From: Syntrophus sp. (in: bacteria)
GTDB lineage: Bacteria > Desulfobacterota > Syntrophia > Syntrophales > UBA5619
DNA: 18,267 nt
NCBI GenBank assembly: GCA_013824905.1
Contig: PNOO01000021.1
Location: forward strand, 1-18,267
Direction of reading: 5' to 3'
Shown: positions 8,297 to 14,958 of the stretch, in pieces
Position numbering within the stretch: the first letter of the stretch is position 1
Layout: each line of letters starts with the position of its first letter
Made by a program: the position numbers and the translations under genes
Notes under the pieces: generated by a model
The model's input: only the letters and a program-made list of their open reading frames with translations
What the model was told of the DNA's origin: nothing
Database searches by the model: none

Positions 8297-10036
8297 ATGA
8301 GTCACAAAAGCGAACGCAGGGATGGAATGATCATCGACTGGGATGTGACGATCACCATGGATGACGGCATTGTCCTTCACGCCGATGTGTATCGGCCGAT
8401 CCAGGAAGGCAGATACCCGGTCATCATGTCCTATGGCCCTTATGGCAAATGGCTGACATTCCAGGATGGTTACCCTGACCAGTGGCGGATCATGGCCAAT
8501 GCGCACCCGGACGTGACAGCCGGTTCGAGCAATAAATACCAGAACTGGGAAGTGGTCGATCCGGAAAAGTGGGTGCCGGACGGATATGTGTGCGTTCGTG
8601 TGGATTCCCGGGGTTGCGGGAGGTCGCCTGGGCATGTCGATACGTGGTCGGCACGCGAGGCATGGGATTTTTACCGCTGCATCGAATGGGCGGCACTGCA
8701 GCCGTGGAGCACCGGGAAAATCGGCCTGAACGGGATCTCGTATTATGCCATGAATCAGTGGCAGGTCGCTGCGCTGCAGCCTCCCCATCTGACCGCCATG
8801 TGCGCCTGGGAGGGCGCCGCCGACTTTTACCGTGACCTGGGATGGCATGGGGGTATCTTGTGCACATTTGCTGCAAACTGGTACGATATGCAGGTCAAGA
8901 CGGTACAGCACGGGGTGGGTAAGCGCGGTTATCGCAGCGGCATGGTGGACGGTTGGGTTGCCGGCCCGGAGACGCTGATCCAGGAAGAACTCGGGGCAAA
9001 CCGGTGTGATTTCGGGGAAGAAATTTTCGCCAATCCCCTTGACAGCTCAGAGTACTGGCAATCTCGCATGCCGGATTGGTCTAAGGTGACTGTACCGTTT
9101 CTTTCTGCTGCAAACTGGGGAGGACAAGGGCTTCACCCAAGGGGGAATTTCGAGGCGTTTTTCCGTGCGGCTTCCAAAGAAAAGTGGCTAGAGGTGCATG
9201 GCATCGAGCACTGGACGGAGTTCTATACCGACTACGGCATCGACCTGCAAAAGCGTTTCTTCGGCCATTACCTAAAAGGGGAAGAGACGGGCTGGCTGCA
9301 GCAGCCGCGCGTGCAGTTGCAGATTCGCCACGTCGACCGATTTGTTGAACGCAGGGAAGACGACTGGCCGATCGCCCGCACCCAGTGGACGAAGTTTTAC
9401 CTCAATCCCAGCGACCACAGCCTCAGCCTCAAGCCTGTGTCCCAGACTGGAGCTGTGACCTATGACGGCCTCGGGGATGGGGTGACTTTCCTGATCCCCC
9501 CCCTTGAACGTGAGATTGAGATCACAGGCCCCATGACGGCGAAACTCTTTGTATCGTCGGAGACGGAAGATGCGGATCTGTTTCTCGTTATGCGCGTGTT
9601 TGCGCCGGACATGAAGGAGGTCGTTTTCCAGGGGGCGCTCGATCCGCACACGCCGATCGGCCAGGGCTGGCTGAGGGCCTCGCACCGTAAACTCGATTCC
9701 AAACTGACCAGGGAATTCCGCCCCTATCATACGCATGATGAAAAGCAGCCTCTGACACCCGGTAAGGTATACGAGGTCGATGTGGAGATCTGGCCGAGCT
9801 GTATCGTTGTCCCTGCCGGTTACAGGATTGCCCTGACCGTCCGCGGGCGCGACTATGTTTATCCGGGTGGAGGCGCTCGTCTGGCAAGCATGAAAAATGT
9901 GTTTACGGGGGTCGGGCCGTTTCTCCATGACGATCCCCGCGACCGGCCTCCGAAGATCTTCGGAGGGAAGGTTACCCTCTATGCCGGAGGCGGGAACGGC
10001 GCCTATCTGTTGTTACCCATCATCCCCGGGAAATGA
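8297..10036 (+). CDS. CocE/NonD-family serine hydrolase
   Basis: This 579-residue alpha/beta hydrolase of the X-Pro dipeptidyl-peptidase (S15)/cocaine esterase family cleaves an ester or amide bond. The nucleophile is S148 in GISYYA (146-151), preceded by RVDSRGCGRSPG (101-112), the typical strand-and-loop region. A cap region follows (about 160-260). H305 in GIEHWTEFY is the likely catalytic histidine. The C-terminal third (about 345-575) matches the beta-jelly-roll domain, with GPMTAKLFVSSETEDADLFL and the closing part GYRIALTVRGRDY. The position where CocE has GWYDGF reads NWGGQG (273-278), so the usual aspartate is missing or moved. No signal peptide is seen. GGAGGAG lies upstream of ATG 8297, after a 110-bp gap. 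It is the last gene of the + strand catabolic group and may act first on an ester or amide substrate. Confidence 0.88.
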   Translation: MSHKSERRDGMIIDWDVTITMDDGIVLHADVYRPIQEGRYPVIMSYGPYGKWLTFQDGYPDQWRIMANAHPDVTAGSSNKYQNWEVVDPEKWVPDGYVCVRVDSRGCGRSPGHVDTWSAREAWDFYRCIEWAALQPWSTGKIGLNGISYYAMNQWQVAALQPPHLTAMCAWEGAADFYRDLGWHGGILCTFAANWYDMQVKTVQHGVGKRGYRSGMVDGWVAGPETLIQEELGANRCDFGEEIFANPLDSSEYWQSRMPDWSKVTVPFLSAANWGGQGLHPRGNFEAFFRAASKEKWLEVHGIEHWTEFYTDYGIDLQKRFFGHYLKGEETGWLQQPRVQLQIRHVDRFVERREDDWPIARTQWTKFYLNPSDHSLSLKPVSQTGAVTYDGLGDGVTFLIPPLEREIEITGPMTAKLFVSSETEDADLFLVMRVFAPDMKEVVFQGALDPHTPIGQGWLRASHRKLDSKLTREFRPYHTHDEKQPLTPGKVYEVDVEIWPSCIVVPAGYRIALTVRGRDYVYPGGGARLASMKNVFTGVGPFLHDDPRDRPPKIFGGKVTLYAGGGNGAYLLLPIIPGK

Positions 10037-10122
10037 AACGGCGTTCATATATGTTCTCGAGAACTCCGGTCTGATCAATGACAGCTTTTGCCGGACTGCT
10101 CTTGATTCCGGTTCGGCATTAG

Positions 10123-10518
10123 TTATTTTGGAAGCGGCCACTCCCCGCGTTCGGTGAGGACGCCACGATAAATCTCCAAGGCCTCATTGACAGCGGGCAT
10201 TCCAGCATAGGTGCCGATCTGGAAAAAGAGTTCGGTCAGTTTTTTAGGATCGCAGCCCACATTGAGGGCGGCGTTCGTGTGGAGTCTCAGTTCATCACGA
10301 GCGCGAATAGCGGCAAGCGCCGCGCAGGCGACCATTTGCCGCTCCTGCAGTGATAAAATGGTTCGGGAATAGAGATTTCCGGTAATGAAACAAGAAAAGT
10401 CATTGGCCAGTTCCCGGTCGAACTCCTTCCAGGTTCGGTAAGGAGGATCCATCTTGATGCCGCCGACGAAAAGCTTCTTGGCCGTCTCCTGTGTCTTTTG
10501 TTTGATTTCATCCGTCAT
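10123..10518 (-). CDS. carboxymuconolactone decarboxylase (CMD) family protein
   Basis: This 131-residue all-helical protein resembles gamma-carboxymuconolactone decarboxylase (PcaC) rather than AhpD. The core runs from LSLQERQMVACAALAAI (56-72) through RDELRLHTNAALNVG (74-88) to FFQIGTYAGMPAVNEAL (98-114), and the CxxC redox pair of AhpD-type members is absent. H80 sits at the conserved histidine position. ATG 10518 was chosen because AAGGAG lies 7 nt upstream; ATG 10524 is only 1 nt from it. It is convergent to the CocE-like gene with an 86-bp gap. Many CMD-fold proteins are not decarboxylases, so the reaction is unproven. The start overlaps the stop of a short upstream reading frame on the same strand, suggesting translational coupling. 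Confidence 0.88.
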   Translation of the reverse strand: MTDEIKQKTQETAKKLFVGGIKMDPPYRTWKEFDRELANDFSCFITGNLYSRTILSLQERQMVACAALAAIRARDELRLHTNAALNVGCDPKKLTELFFQIGTYAGMPAVNEALEIYRGVLTERGEWPLPK

Positions 10519-10582
10519 GTGCATTCTCCTTAAAAAGGACCGCATCCGTATGTGTGCCTCCCACATCGATACCTAGAATCAT
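10508..10582 (-). pseudogene. truncated N-terminal remnant of a hydantoinase/oxoprolinase-family gene
   Basis: A 24-codon minus-strand frame starts at ATG 10582 behind a GAGGGGGG ribosome binding site. It reads MILGIDVGGTHTDAVLF and then KENAHDG before a TGA. The first 17 residues match the strongly conserved opening (GIDVGGT-x-TDAVL, an ASKHA-type phosphate-binding loop) of hydantoinase A/5-oxoprolinase/acetone carboxylase beta-subunit proteins, which are normally around 500-700 residues. The likeness ends where the CMD gene's own AAGGAG begins, and the stop overlaps the CMD start codon. I read it as the front end of a gene fused by deletion to the CMD leader. It may now be translated as a leader peptide. 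The motif is short, so a chance match cannot be excluded but is unlikely. Confidence 0.65.
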
Positions 10583-10611
10583 GATCCCCCCTCTGCCGTT
10601 TGAACAGAGGA

Positions 10612-10640
10612 TGTATATAATGCGAAAATTGTCTTGACAA
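10612..10640 (-). promoter_or_regulatory. sigma70-type promoter for the CMD transcript
   Basis: Read on the minus strand, TTGTCA (10640-10635), a 17-nt spacer and TATACA (10617-10612) lie about 30 nt upstream of the remnant frame that leads into the CMD gene. Four to five positions of each box agree with consensus. Its -35 box overlaps that of the divergent promoter. No start site is proven. Confidence 0.5.
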
Positions 10641-10661
10641 GCCCCAAAAAAAGAGTATTTT
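10634..10661 (+). promoter_or_regulatory. sigma70-type promoter for the small lipoprotein gene
   Basis: TTGACA (10634-10639), a 16-nt spacer and TATTTT (10656-10661) point towards the lipoprotein gene that starts at 10728. The -35 box is a perfect consensus match and lies inside the palindrome CTTGACAAG, so it shares bases with the -35 of the minus-strand promoter. A GACGTC palindrome follows at about 10669-10674. The 5' leader would be about 60 nt. Confidence 0.6.
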
Positions 10662-10727
10662 CGCCCTGACGTCAATCACCACGGCGTGACATGGCGTTTT
10701 GTTGTAAAATCTGCGAAAGGAGGTGAC

Positions 10728-10937
10728 ATGTTGATGAAAAAGGTATTTGCTATCATTATTTCTATGCTTTTCTTCGTGACGTTATCGTTTGCAGTTGTTG
10801 GCTGCAAGAAGGCAGAAGAGCAAAAGCCGGCTGAAACGGCGGCACCGGCGCCGGCTCCCGCACCGGCTCCCGCGCCTGAGGCTGCGCCCGCTCCGGCCCC
10901 CGCACCTGCGGCTCCGGCAGCTCCTGCAACGAAGTAA
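10728..10937 (+). CDS. small Pro/Ala-rich lipoprotein
   Basis: This 69-residue protein has a basic start (MLMKKV), a hydrophobic signal segment (about 6-24) and a lipobox VVGC with Cys26 followed by KK, so it should be cut by signal peptidase II and lipidated. After a short charged stretch (KKAEEQKPAE) the mature part is almost only alanine and proline (38-67), ending in TK. No folded domain can be present; the mature chain is only about 44 residues. An AAAGGAGGTGA ribosome binding site, an almost perfect anti-SD match, lies 4 nt before ATG 10728 and 10 nt before ATG 10734; either may be used. Its own promoter and terminator make it a single-gene unit. An extended spacer or cell-envelope tether is a guess. 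Function is unknown. Confidence 0.8.
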   Translation: MLMKKVFAIIISMLFFVTLSFAVVGCKKAEEQKPAETAAPAPAPAPAPAPEAAPAPAPAPAAPAAPATK

Positions 10938-10969
10938 TGCTCATAATGAGCAGGAAGTAAGTAAAAAAG

Positions 10970-11008
10970 CGGTCGGACATACAACATTAGGATGTCCGAC
11001 CGTTTTTT
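10970..11008 (+). terminator. rho-independent terminator after the lipoprotein gene
   Basis: A perfect 11-bp stem, CGGTCGGACAT (10970-10980) with ATGTCCGACCG (10992-11002), encloses an 11-nt loop and is followed by six T's (11003-11008). A run of A's just upstream (10963-10968) means it could also stop transcripts coming from the other side. Confidence 0.92.
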
Positions 11009-11213
11009 ATATACGCAACGATTCTGCCCACAAGCCGTCAATCAGGACGTAAAAACTACCGGATCAGTCTCACCCACACCAAAAAATAAACCCCGACGGA
11101 AATCCGTATTCCCCCGAACTCCTTTTTTTATTTTTCAAAAGCATGAGAAAATTCCAATCGTTGCCATGCGTATCGTCAAGTGAAAGGCCGATGCTTTCTT
11201 GGTCAATTTTCTT
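11009..11213. other. intergenic stretch without a recognised gene
   Basis: Between the lipoprotein terminator and the next promoter I see no convincing coding frame, RNA gene or repeat. It is AT-rich in its second half, with a CTTTTTTTATTTTTC stretch around 11120-11137 and a short ACGGA/TCCGT inverted repeat near 11095-11107. Confidence 0.5.
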
Positions 11214-11242
11214 TTGACGCCGATGGGGGACTGCTGTATGAT
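11214..11242 (+). promoter_or_regulatory. sigma70-type promoter for the YtxH/DUF948 genes
   Basis: TTGACG (11214-11219), a 17-nt spacer and TATGAT (11237-11242) give five of six matches in each box with ideal spacing, about 60 nt before the YtxH-like start codon. Confidence 0.7.
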
Positions 11243-11302
11243 CTATTCAAGGATTCAGGGTTAATTCTAGTTTATGAAGAACCAGATAATGGAGGTTACG
11301 TC

Positions 11303-11680
11303 ATGAATAAAAATGGAGATTTTGTTGCAGGAATACTCATCGGCGGTTTGATCGGTGTGGTCATCGGAATCCTATATGCACCAAAAAGCGGCAAGGAGAC
11401 CCGGAAGGATATCGGAGAAAAAGCCGATCAACTTCTGACAAAAGCGAAGGAGGAGTACGAATATGCCGTTGAAAAAAGCCGGAAGGCCTACGAGGAGACC
11501 GTACAGCGGCTGAAGAGCATGGAGAAAACGGTACTGGAAAAAGCGGAAGAAGCGGGAGAGAAGGTGGATGAGCTCACCGAACGGGGAAAGGGAACGATTC
11601 AGGAAGGTAAAAGTCGCCTGAAGAAAGCCATCGCAGCGGGTGTCGGAGCGTTCAAAGAGGAGCAGGGTAAGGCTGTCTGA
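11303..11680 (+). CDS. YtxH-like membrane-anchored coiled-coil protein
   Basis: This 125-residue protein has one glycine-rich membrane segment (about 7-24, FVAGILIGGLIGVVIGILYA) followed directly by the YtxH signature APKSGKETRKDIGEKA (26-41). The rest is a long, highly charged amphipathic helix rich in Lys, Glu and Ala, with the irregular repeats seen in LEA-like and YtxH proteins. ATG 11303 has a GGAGG 8 nt upstream; the frame is open further upstream, but that part crosses the promoter. YtxH proteins are linked to general stress in Bacillus, and their molecular role is not known. The DUF948-like gene follows 37 nt later, the same pairing as ytxG-ytxH in Firmicutes. Confidence 0.87.
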   Translation: MNKNGDFVAGILIGGLIGVVIGILYAPKSGKETRKDIGEKADQLLTKAKEEYEYAVEKSRKAYEETVQRLKSMEKTVLEKAEEAGEKVDELTERGKGTIQEGKSRLKKAIAAGVGAFKEEQGKAV

Positions 11681-11717
11681 CGCCGCCGAAATTCAGAGAT
11701 ACACTAAGAGAAATGCT

Positions 11718-12113
11718 ATGACAACCATGACGGATACAATCCTGATCATCTTGAGCGCCGCCTTTCTTTTGCTGGTCGGATTTTCGATTCCCTTTTTTCT
11801 GCAACTTTGGCGGGTGGCAAAAGGCATGGCTATCACCCTCCGGACGCTTAATCAAAACCTGCCGGGGATAATGAAAAATGTGGAAGAGATCACGACCAAT
11901 GTCAATCGGACGACCACGACAGTGCACCGGCAAGTCGAGGACCTTTCCCTGACCCTGCAAAAAATTCAGGGGACTCTTAACCTCATCATCGGTGTGGAGG
12001 AGATCTTCAGAAGAAGCGTCCATCTGTCTTTTGCCAAGAACCTGAAAACATCTGTGGCGGTTGCGAAGGGAGTCCGAGTTTTTCTTGACCATCTGATAAG
12101 CAAACGAACGTGA
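11718..12113 (+). CDS. DUF948-like membrane-anchored protein (YtxG-like)
   Basis: This 131-residue protein has a single N-terminal membrane helix (about 7-30, ILIILSAAFLLLVGFSIPFFLQL). A long helix follows with regularly spaced hydrophobic residues and Asn/Thr-rich turns (LNQNLPGIMKNVEEITTNVNRTTTTVHRQVEDL, read as two parts around residue 60), the pattern of DUF948 proteins. It ends in a short basic tail. ATG 11718 follows a weak AAGAGA; an ATG three codons later is possible. It follows the YtxH-like gene closely and is probably co-transcribed, so the two may form a pair at the membrane. No catalytic motif is visible. Function is unknown. Confidence 0.78.
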   Translation: MTTMTDTILIILSAAFLLLVGFSIPFFLQLWRVAKGMAITLRTLNQNLPGIMKNVEEITTNVNRTTTTVHRQVEDLSLTLQKIQGTLNLIIGVEEIFRRSVHLSFAKNLKTSVAVAKGVRVFLDHLISKRT

Positions 12114-12194
12114 AACGGAATGAAGATGACAAGACTCTGAGATGTGAATAACGTTTTTTTCAGACAACGATCATAGAGGGTGCGGTAAGGCAAG

Positions 12195-12662
12195 ATGTCC
12201 GGTGTAACTTATGGGAACAGAGGGGGAAAGGTCCGGGTCACTAAAAGCCAGAACAGGACCGGACCGGCGAGATCGGCTGAGGATGTCGTCCGTGAAATCA
12301 AAGCGGCGCAGCACTCCGCAGAGGGGGACTACAGGGAACGGTCGCTGATCCTGCACGGCCTGATCTGCGGCCGCTGCGGTCGGGAATTCGATGCAGGGCA
12401 TCGCCACCTCCTGACGGTTCACCACAAAGACGGCAATCACCACAATAATCCACCCGACGGCAGCAACTGGGAAAACCTCTGTGTTTACTGCCATGAAGAT
12501 GTTCACAGCCGCGGGCGGTTGGGAGATTACCTGGAGGGAACAACCGCTTCACGGGAGGAGCCCGTCGTCTATAGGGACAATTCAAACGTCGGGGCAAAGG
12601 GATTGGGGACGCTTGGCGAACGTTTGCAGAAGGCCCTGGAAAAGAAGGAGCCTGCGCAATGA
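12195..12662 (+). CDS. yajD: HNH nuclease, YajD family
   Basis: This 155-residue protein carries an HNH domain in the middle. It has CGRC (C58, C61), LTVHHKDGNHHNNP (73-86, with H76/H77 as the first HNH histidines), SNWENLC (90-96) and CVYCHEDVH (C96, C99, H100, H104). The four cysteines bind a structural zinc, and the beta-beta-alpha fold binds a catalytic metal for DNA cutting. The likeness to Escherichia coli YajD is strong (REF around 63-65, TVHH, DGSNWE, LCxYCH). It has an extra N-terminal basic stretch of about 40 residues and a short C-terminal helix. A TAAGG lies 6-7 nt before ATG 12195. The biological role of YajD is not known. It has no mobile-element neighbour here, so a homing function is unlikely. 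Confidence 0.88.
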   Translation: MSGVTYGNRGGKVRVTKSQNRTGPARSAEDVVREIKAAQHSAEGDYRERSLILHGLICGRCGREFDAGHRHLLTVHHKDGNHHNNPPDGSNWENLCVYCHEDVHSRGRLGDYLEGTTASREEPVVYRDNSNVGAKGLGTLGERLQKALEKKEPAQ

Positions 12663-12764
12663 CGCAAACATTGATTATACCTCTTCCTCTGCTGCCTTAT
12701 TGAATCTTTCTTTTCAGCAAGAAATCTCCATCATCATCGATAAATCCATAGAGGAGGGATCAAG

Positions 12765-14720
12765 ATGGGAAAGATGTTGTGGAAGCCTTCGGAAGGGCGT
12801 GTCAAAAGCAGCAACATGTACCGTTTCATGACCTTCGTCAATGAGAGACACCGGTATGATTTTACCGATTATGACGGTCTCTATGCGTGGTCGGTAACCC
12901 AAATCGCCGCATTCTGGGCCGCCATCTGGGATTTTGTCGGGATCAAGGCTTCGCACAAATATGACCAGGTAATCGACGACGACAGGAAAATGCCGGGTGC
13001 GAAGTGGTTTTCCGGGGCCCGTCTGAATTTTGCGGAAAACCTGCTGCGCTACCGAGACGATTCTGTAGCCCTCATTTTTAAGGGCGAAGATCATCCGACC
13101 CGAAAGATGACCTACGCCGAGCTTTACGATGAGGTGGCGCGGTTGGCGAAGAGTCTGCGGGCGTCCGGTGTCGGACCCGGCGACCGTGTTGCAGGCTTCA
13201 TGCCGAACATGCCCGAGACCGTGGCGGCCATGCTCGCCGCAACCAGCCTTGGGGCTGTGTGGTCATCCTGTTCCCCCGATTTCGGGATCAAGGGGGTGCT
13301 TGACCGTTTCGGACAGATCAAACCGAAGATCCTCTTTGTGGCCAACGGATACTTTTTCAAGGGCAAGAATCTCGACTCTCTCTCCCGTGTAGCGGAGATC
13401 ATCAAAATTCTTCCCTCCATCGAGAAGGTGGTCGTCGTCCCATACACGGAACAGGAGCCGGATATCAGCGCCCTCCAAAACGCAGTTTCCTACCCTGCAT
13501 TCAGGGCGCAGGAAAGCGGTCTCGATATCCCATTCGAGCAACTGCCGTTCGATCACCCCCTCTATATCATGTTCACTTCCGGAACGACGGGCCTTCCCAA
13601 GTGCATGGTCCAAAGCGCCGGTGGAATCCTGATCCACCAGCTCAAGGAACTGGTCCTCCACACAAACCTGACAAGGAAGGACACCATCTTCTATTTCACC
13701 ACCTGCGGGTGGATGATGTGGAACTGGCTGATCTGTTCGCTCGGCGTGGGAGCGAAGCTCCTCCTCTACGACGGGAATCCCTTCCATCCGGATCCTGGCG
13801 TTCTGTGGCGAACTGCACAGGATGAAGGGATTACGGTCTTCGGGACCAGCGCCGGTTATATCGCCGCGCTGATGAATGAAGGAGTCCGCCCGGGAAAGGA
13901 GTATGACCTCTCCGCGCTGAAAACCGTTCTGTCCACTGGTTCTCCTCTTTCCGAGGAGGGATTTGAGTTTATCTATCGAGAGGTGAAAGCGGATCTTCAG
14001 CTCGCTTCCATCTCGGGCGGCTCCGACATCAATGGCTGCTTTGCCTTAGGCAATCCCATGGGGCCGGTCTACTCAGGGGAGCTGCAGTGCCGTGGACTCG
14101 GCATGAAGGTCGAGGCCTTCGACGATAACGGCATGCCCGTCATCAACCAACAGGGCGAATTGGTCTGCACGGCGCCGGCGCCCTCCATGCCCATCTATTT
14201 CTGGGATGATCCCGGGCAAAAAAAATATCGGGCCGCCTATTTCGAGGTCTATCCGAAAGTCTGGCGTCATGGCGATTACATCCTCATCAATGAGCGAGGC
14301 GGCGTCATCATGTTCGGCCGTTCAGACGCCACACTGAATCCCGGTGGAGTTCGCATCGGGACAGCGGAGATCTACAGGCTGGTGGAGACGATCGATGGGA
14401 TCGCCGACAGCATTGTTGTGGGACAGAACTGGAAGAACGACGTCCGCGTCATCCTCTTCTTGAAGATGGATCAAGGGCAAGAGCTGACCGATGAATTACG
14501 GGAACGGATCAGGAAGACCCTCCGCATCAACGCCTCGCCGCGCCATGTGCCCGCCAAGATCATTGCCGTCCCGGATGTCCCTTACACCCTGAACATGAAG
14601 AAAGTCGAGCTTTCGGTAAAGAAAGTCATCGAAGGCCAGGCGGTTCTTAACAAGGACGCCCTGAAGAATCCGGAGTCTCTCGACTACTACGCGGGGATCA
14701 AGGAACTGCAGGAAGATTGA
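12765..14720 (+). CDS. aacS: acetoacetyl-CoA synthetase (acetoacetate-CoA ligase)
   Basis: This 651-residue cytoplasmic adenylate-forming enzyme activates acetoacetate with ATP and CoA (EC 6.2.1.16). Motifs are the P-loop TSGTTGLPK (271-279), followed by CMVQSAGGILIHQLKE, which is typical of AACS rather than acetyl-CoA synthetase. Further motifs are STGSPLS (390-396), the hinge HGDY (502-505) and GRSDATLNPGGVRIGTAEIY (518-537). The C-terminal lysine lies in PYTLNMKKVELSVKK (606-620), where the usual glycine before the lysine is Met. The N-terminal LWKPSEGRV and SGARLNFAENLL (83-94) are also standard for this family, and the length is normal. GGAGGG precedes ATG 12765. It allows use of acetoacetate from ketone, fatty-acid or polyhydroxybutyrate metabolism. 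No CoA-transferase or thiolase gene is nearby. Confidence 0.94.
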   Translation: MGKMLWKPSEGRVKSSNMYRFMTFVNERHRYDFTDYDGLYAWSVTQIAAFWAAIWDFVGIKASHKYDQVIDDDRKMPGAKWFSGARLNFAENLLRYRDDSVALIFKGEDHPTRKMTYAELYDEVARLAKSLRASGVGPGDRVAGFMPNMPETVAAMLAATSLGAVWSSCSPDFGIKGVLDRFGQIKPKILFVANGYFFKGKNLDSLSRVAEIIKILPSIEKVVVVPYTEQEPDISALQNAVSYPAFRAQESGLDIPFEQLPFDHPLYIMFTSGTTGLPKCMVQSAGGILIHQLKELVLHTNLTRKDTIFYFTTCGWMMWNWLICSLGVGAKLLLYDGNPFHPDPGVLWRTAQDEGITVFGTSAGYIAALMNEGVRPGKEYDLSALKTVLSTGSPLSEEGFEFIYREVKADLQLASISGGSDINGCFALGNPMGPVYSGELQCRGLGMKVEAFDDNGMPVINQQGELVCTAPAPSMPIYFWDDPGQKKYRAAYFEVYPKVWRHGDYILINERGGVIMFGRSDATLNPGGVRIGTAEIYRLVETIDGIADSIVVGQNWKNDVRVILFLKMDQGQELTDELRERIRKTLRINASPRHVPAKIIAVPDVPYTLNMKKVELSVKKVIEGQAVLNKDALKNPESLDYYAGIKELQED

Positions 14721-14721
14721 G

Positions 14722-14757
14722 AAAAAGAGGGCGGTTACAGCCCCGCCCTTTTTTTAT
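14722..14757. terminator. bidirectional rho-independent terminator between convergent genes
   Basis: AGGGCGG (14728-14734) pairs with CCGCCCT (14743-14749) around an 8-nt loop, followed by a run of seven T's (14749-14755). An A-run precedes the stem (14722-14726), giving a T-run for the opposite strand. It serves aacS on the + strand, and the minus-strand operon ends at 14754, inside the T-run. Confidence 0.9.
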
Positions 14758-14954
14758 TTGAGAAGAATCTGAAGGTTGTCCCGCTCGGTGACCAGCTTAT
14801 CGCCCACGGATGTCCCACAGTAGGTGCACATATAGTCGTATTTATCGCCATTGGCGAGCAACAGTAGAAGTCGTTTGCGGACCGGAACGGCACGCCGGCA
14901 TTGAGGGCAGAAGAGCTCTGTGGCGTCAAAATCTTTGTATTGTTCTCTTTGCAT
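14754..14954 (-). CDS. small zinc-ribbon protein
   Basis: This 66-residue cytoplasmic protein has two CxxC knuckles, FCPQC (C16, C19) and MCTYC (C43, C46), placed as in a zinc ribbon. Between them is a basic-hydrophobic stretch, VPVRKRLLLLLANGDKYDY. The start at 14954 lies 4 nt after the NAD synthetase stop, with AAAGGA in the end of that gene as a likely ribosome binding site, so it should be translated from the same message. The Cys pattern and the abrupt end inside the terminator support a real gene. I do not recognise a specific family function. Ribosome, RNA or polymerase association is common for such ribbons but is only a guess. Confidence 0.72.
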   Translation of the reverse strand: MQREQYKDFDATELFCPQCRRAVPVRKRLLLLLANGDKYDYMCTYCGTSVGDKLVTERDNLQILLK

Positions 14955-14958
14955 GGAT

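Noticed and set aside
10053..10064. Perfect 12-bp palindrome GTTCTCGAGAAC after the CocE-like gene
   Set aside because: Single copy, no T-run, no promoter nearby; could be an operator but nothing supports that.
10091..10111. CCGGA/TCCGG hairpin between the convergent CocE-like and CMD genes
   Set aside because: Only a 5-bp stem with an 11-nt loop and no proper T-run on either strand, so not called a terminator.
10676..11041. Minus-strand frame of 121 codons rich in Gly-Ala repeats
   Set aside because: It is the antisense of the Ala/Pro-rich lipoprotein and crosses its terminator; the repeats are just the complement of the GCN/CCN codons.
11180..11302. Upstream extension of the YtxH-like frame by 41 codons
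   Set aside because: It spans the predicted promoter, has no family likeness, and the GGAGG before ATG 11303 fits the YtxH start.
12663..12764. Possible promoter for aacS (TTGATT near 12669)
   Set aside because: No -10 box of reasonable quality at a suitable distance; the gene may be read from an upstream promoter.
12481..12831. + strand frame of 116 codons across the yajD/aacS junction
   Set aside because: It overlaps two well-supported genes out of frame and has no recognisable domain.
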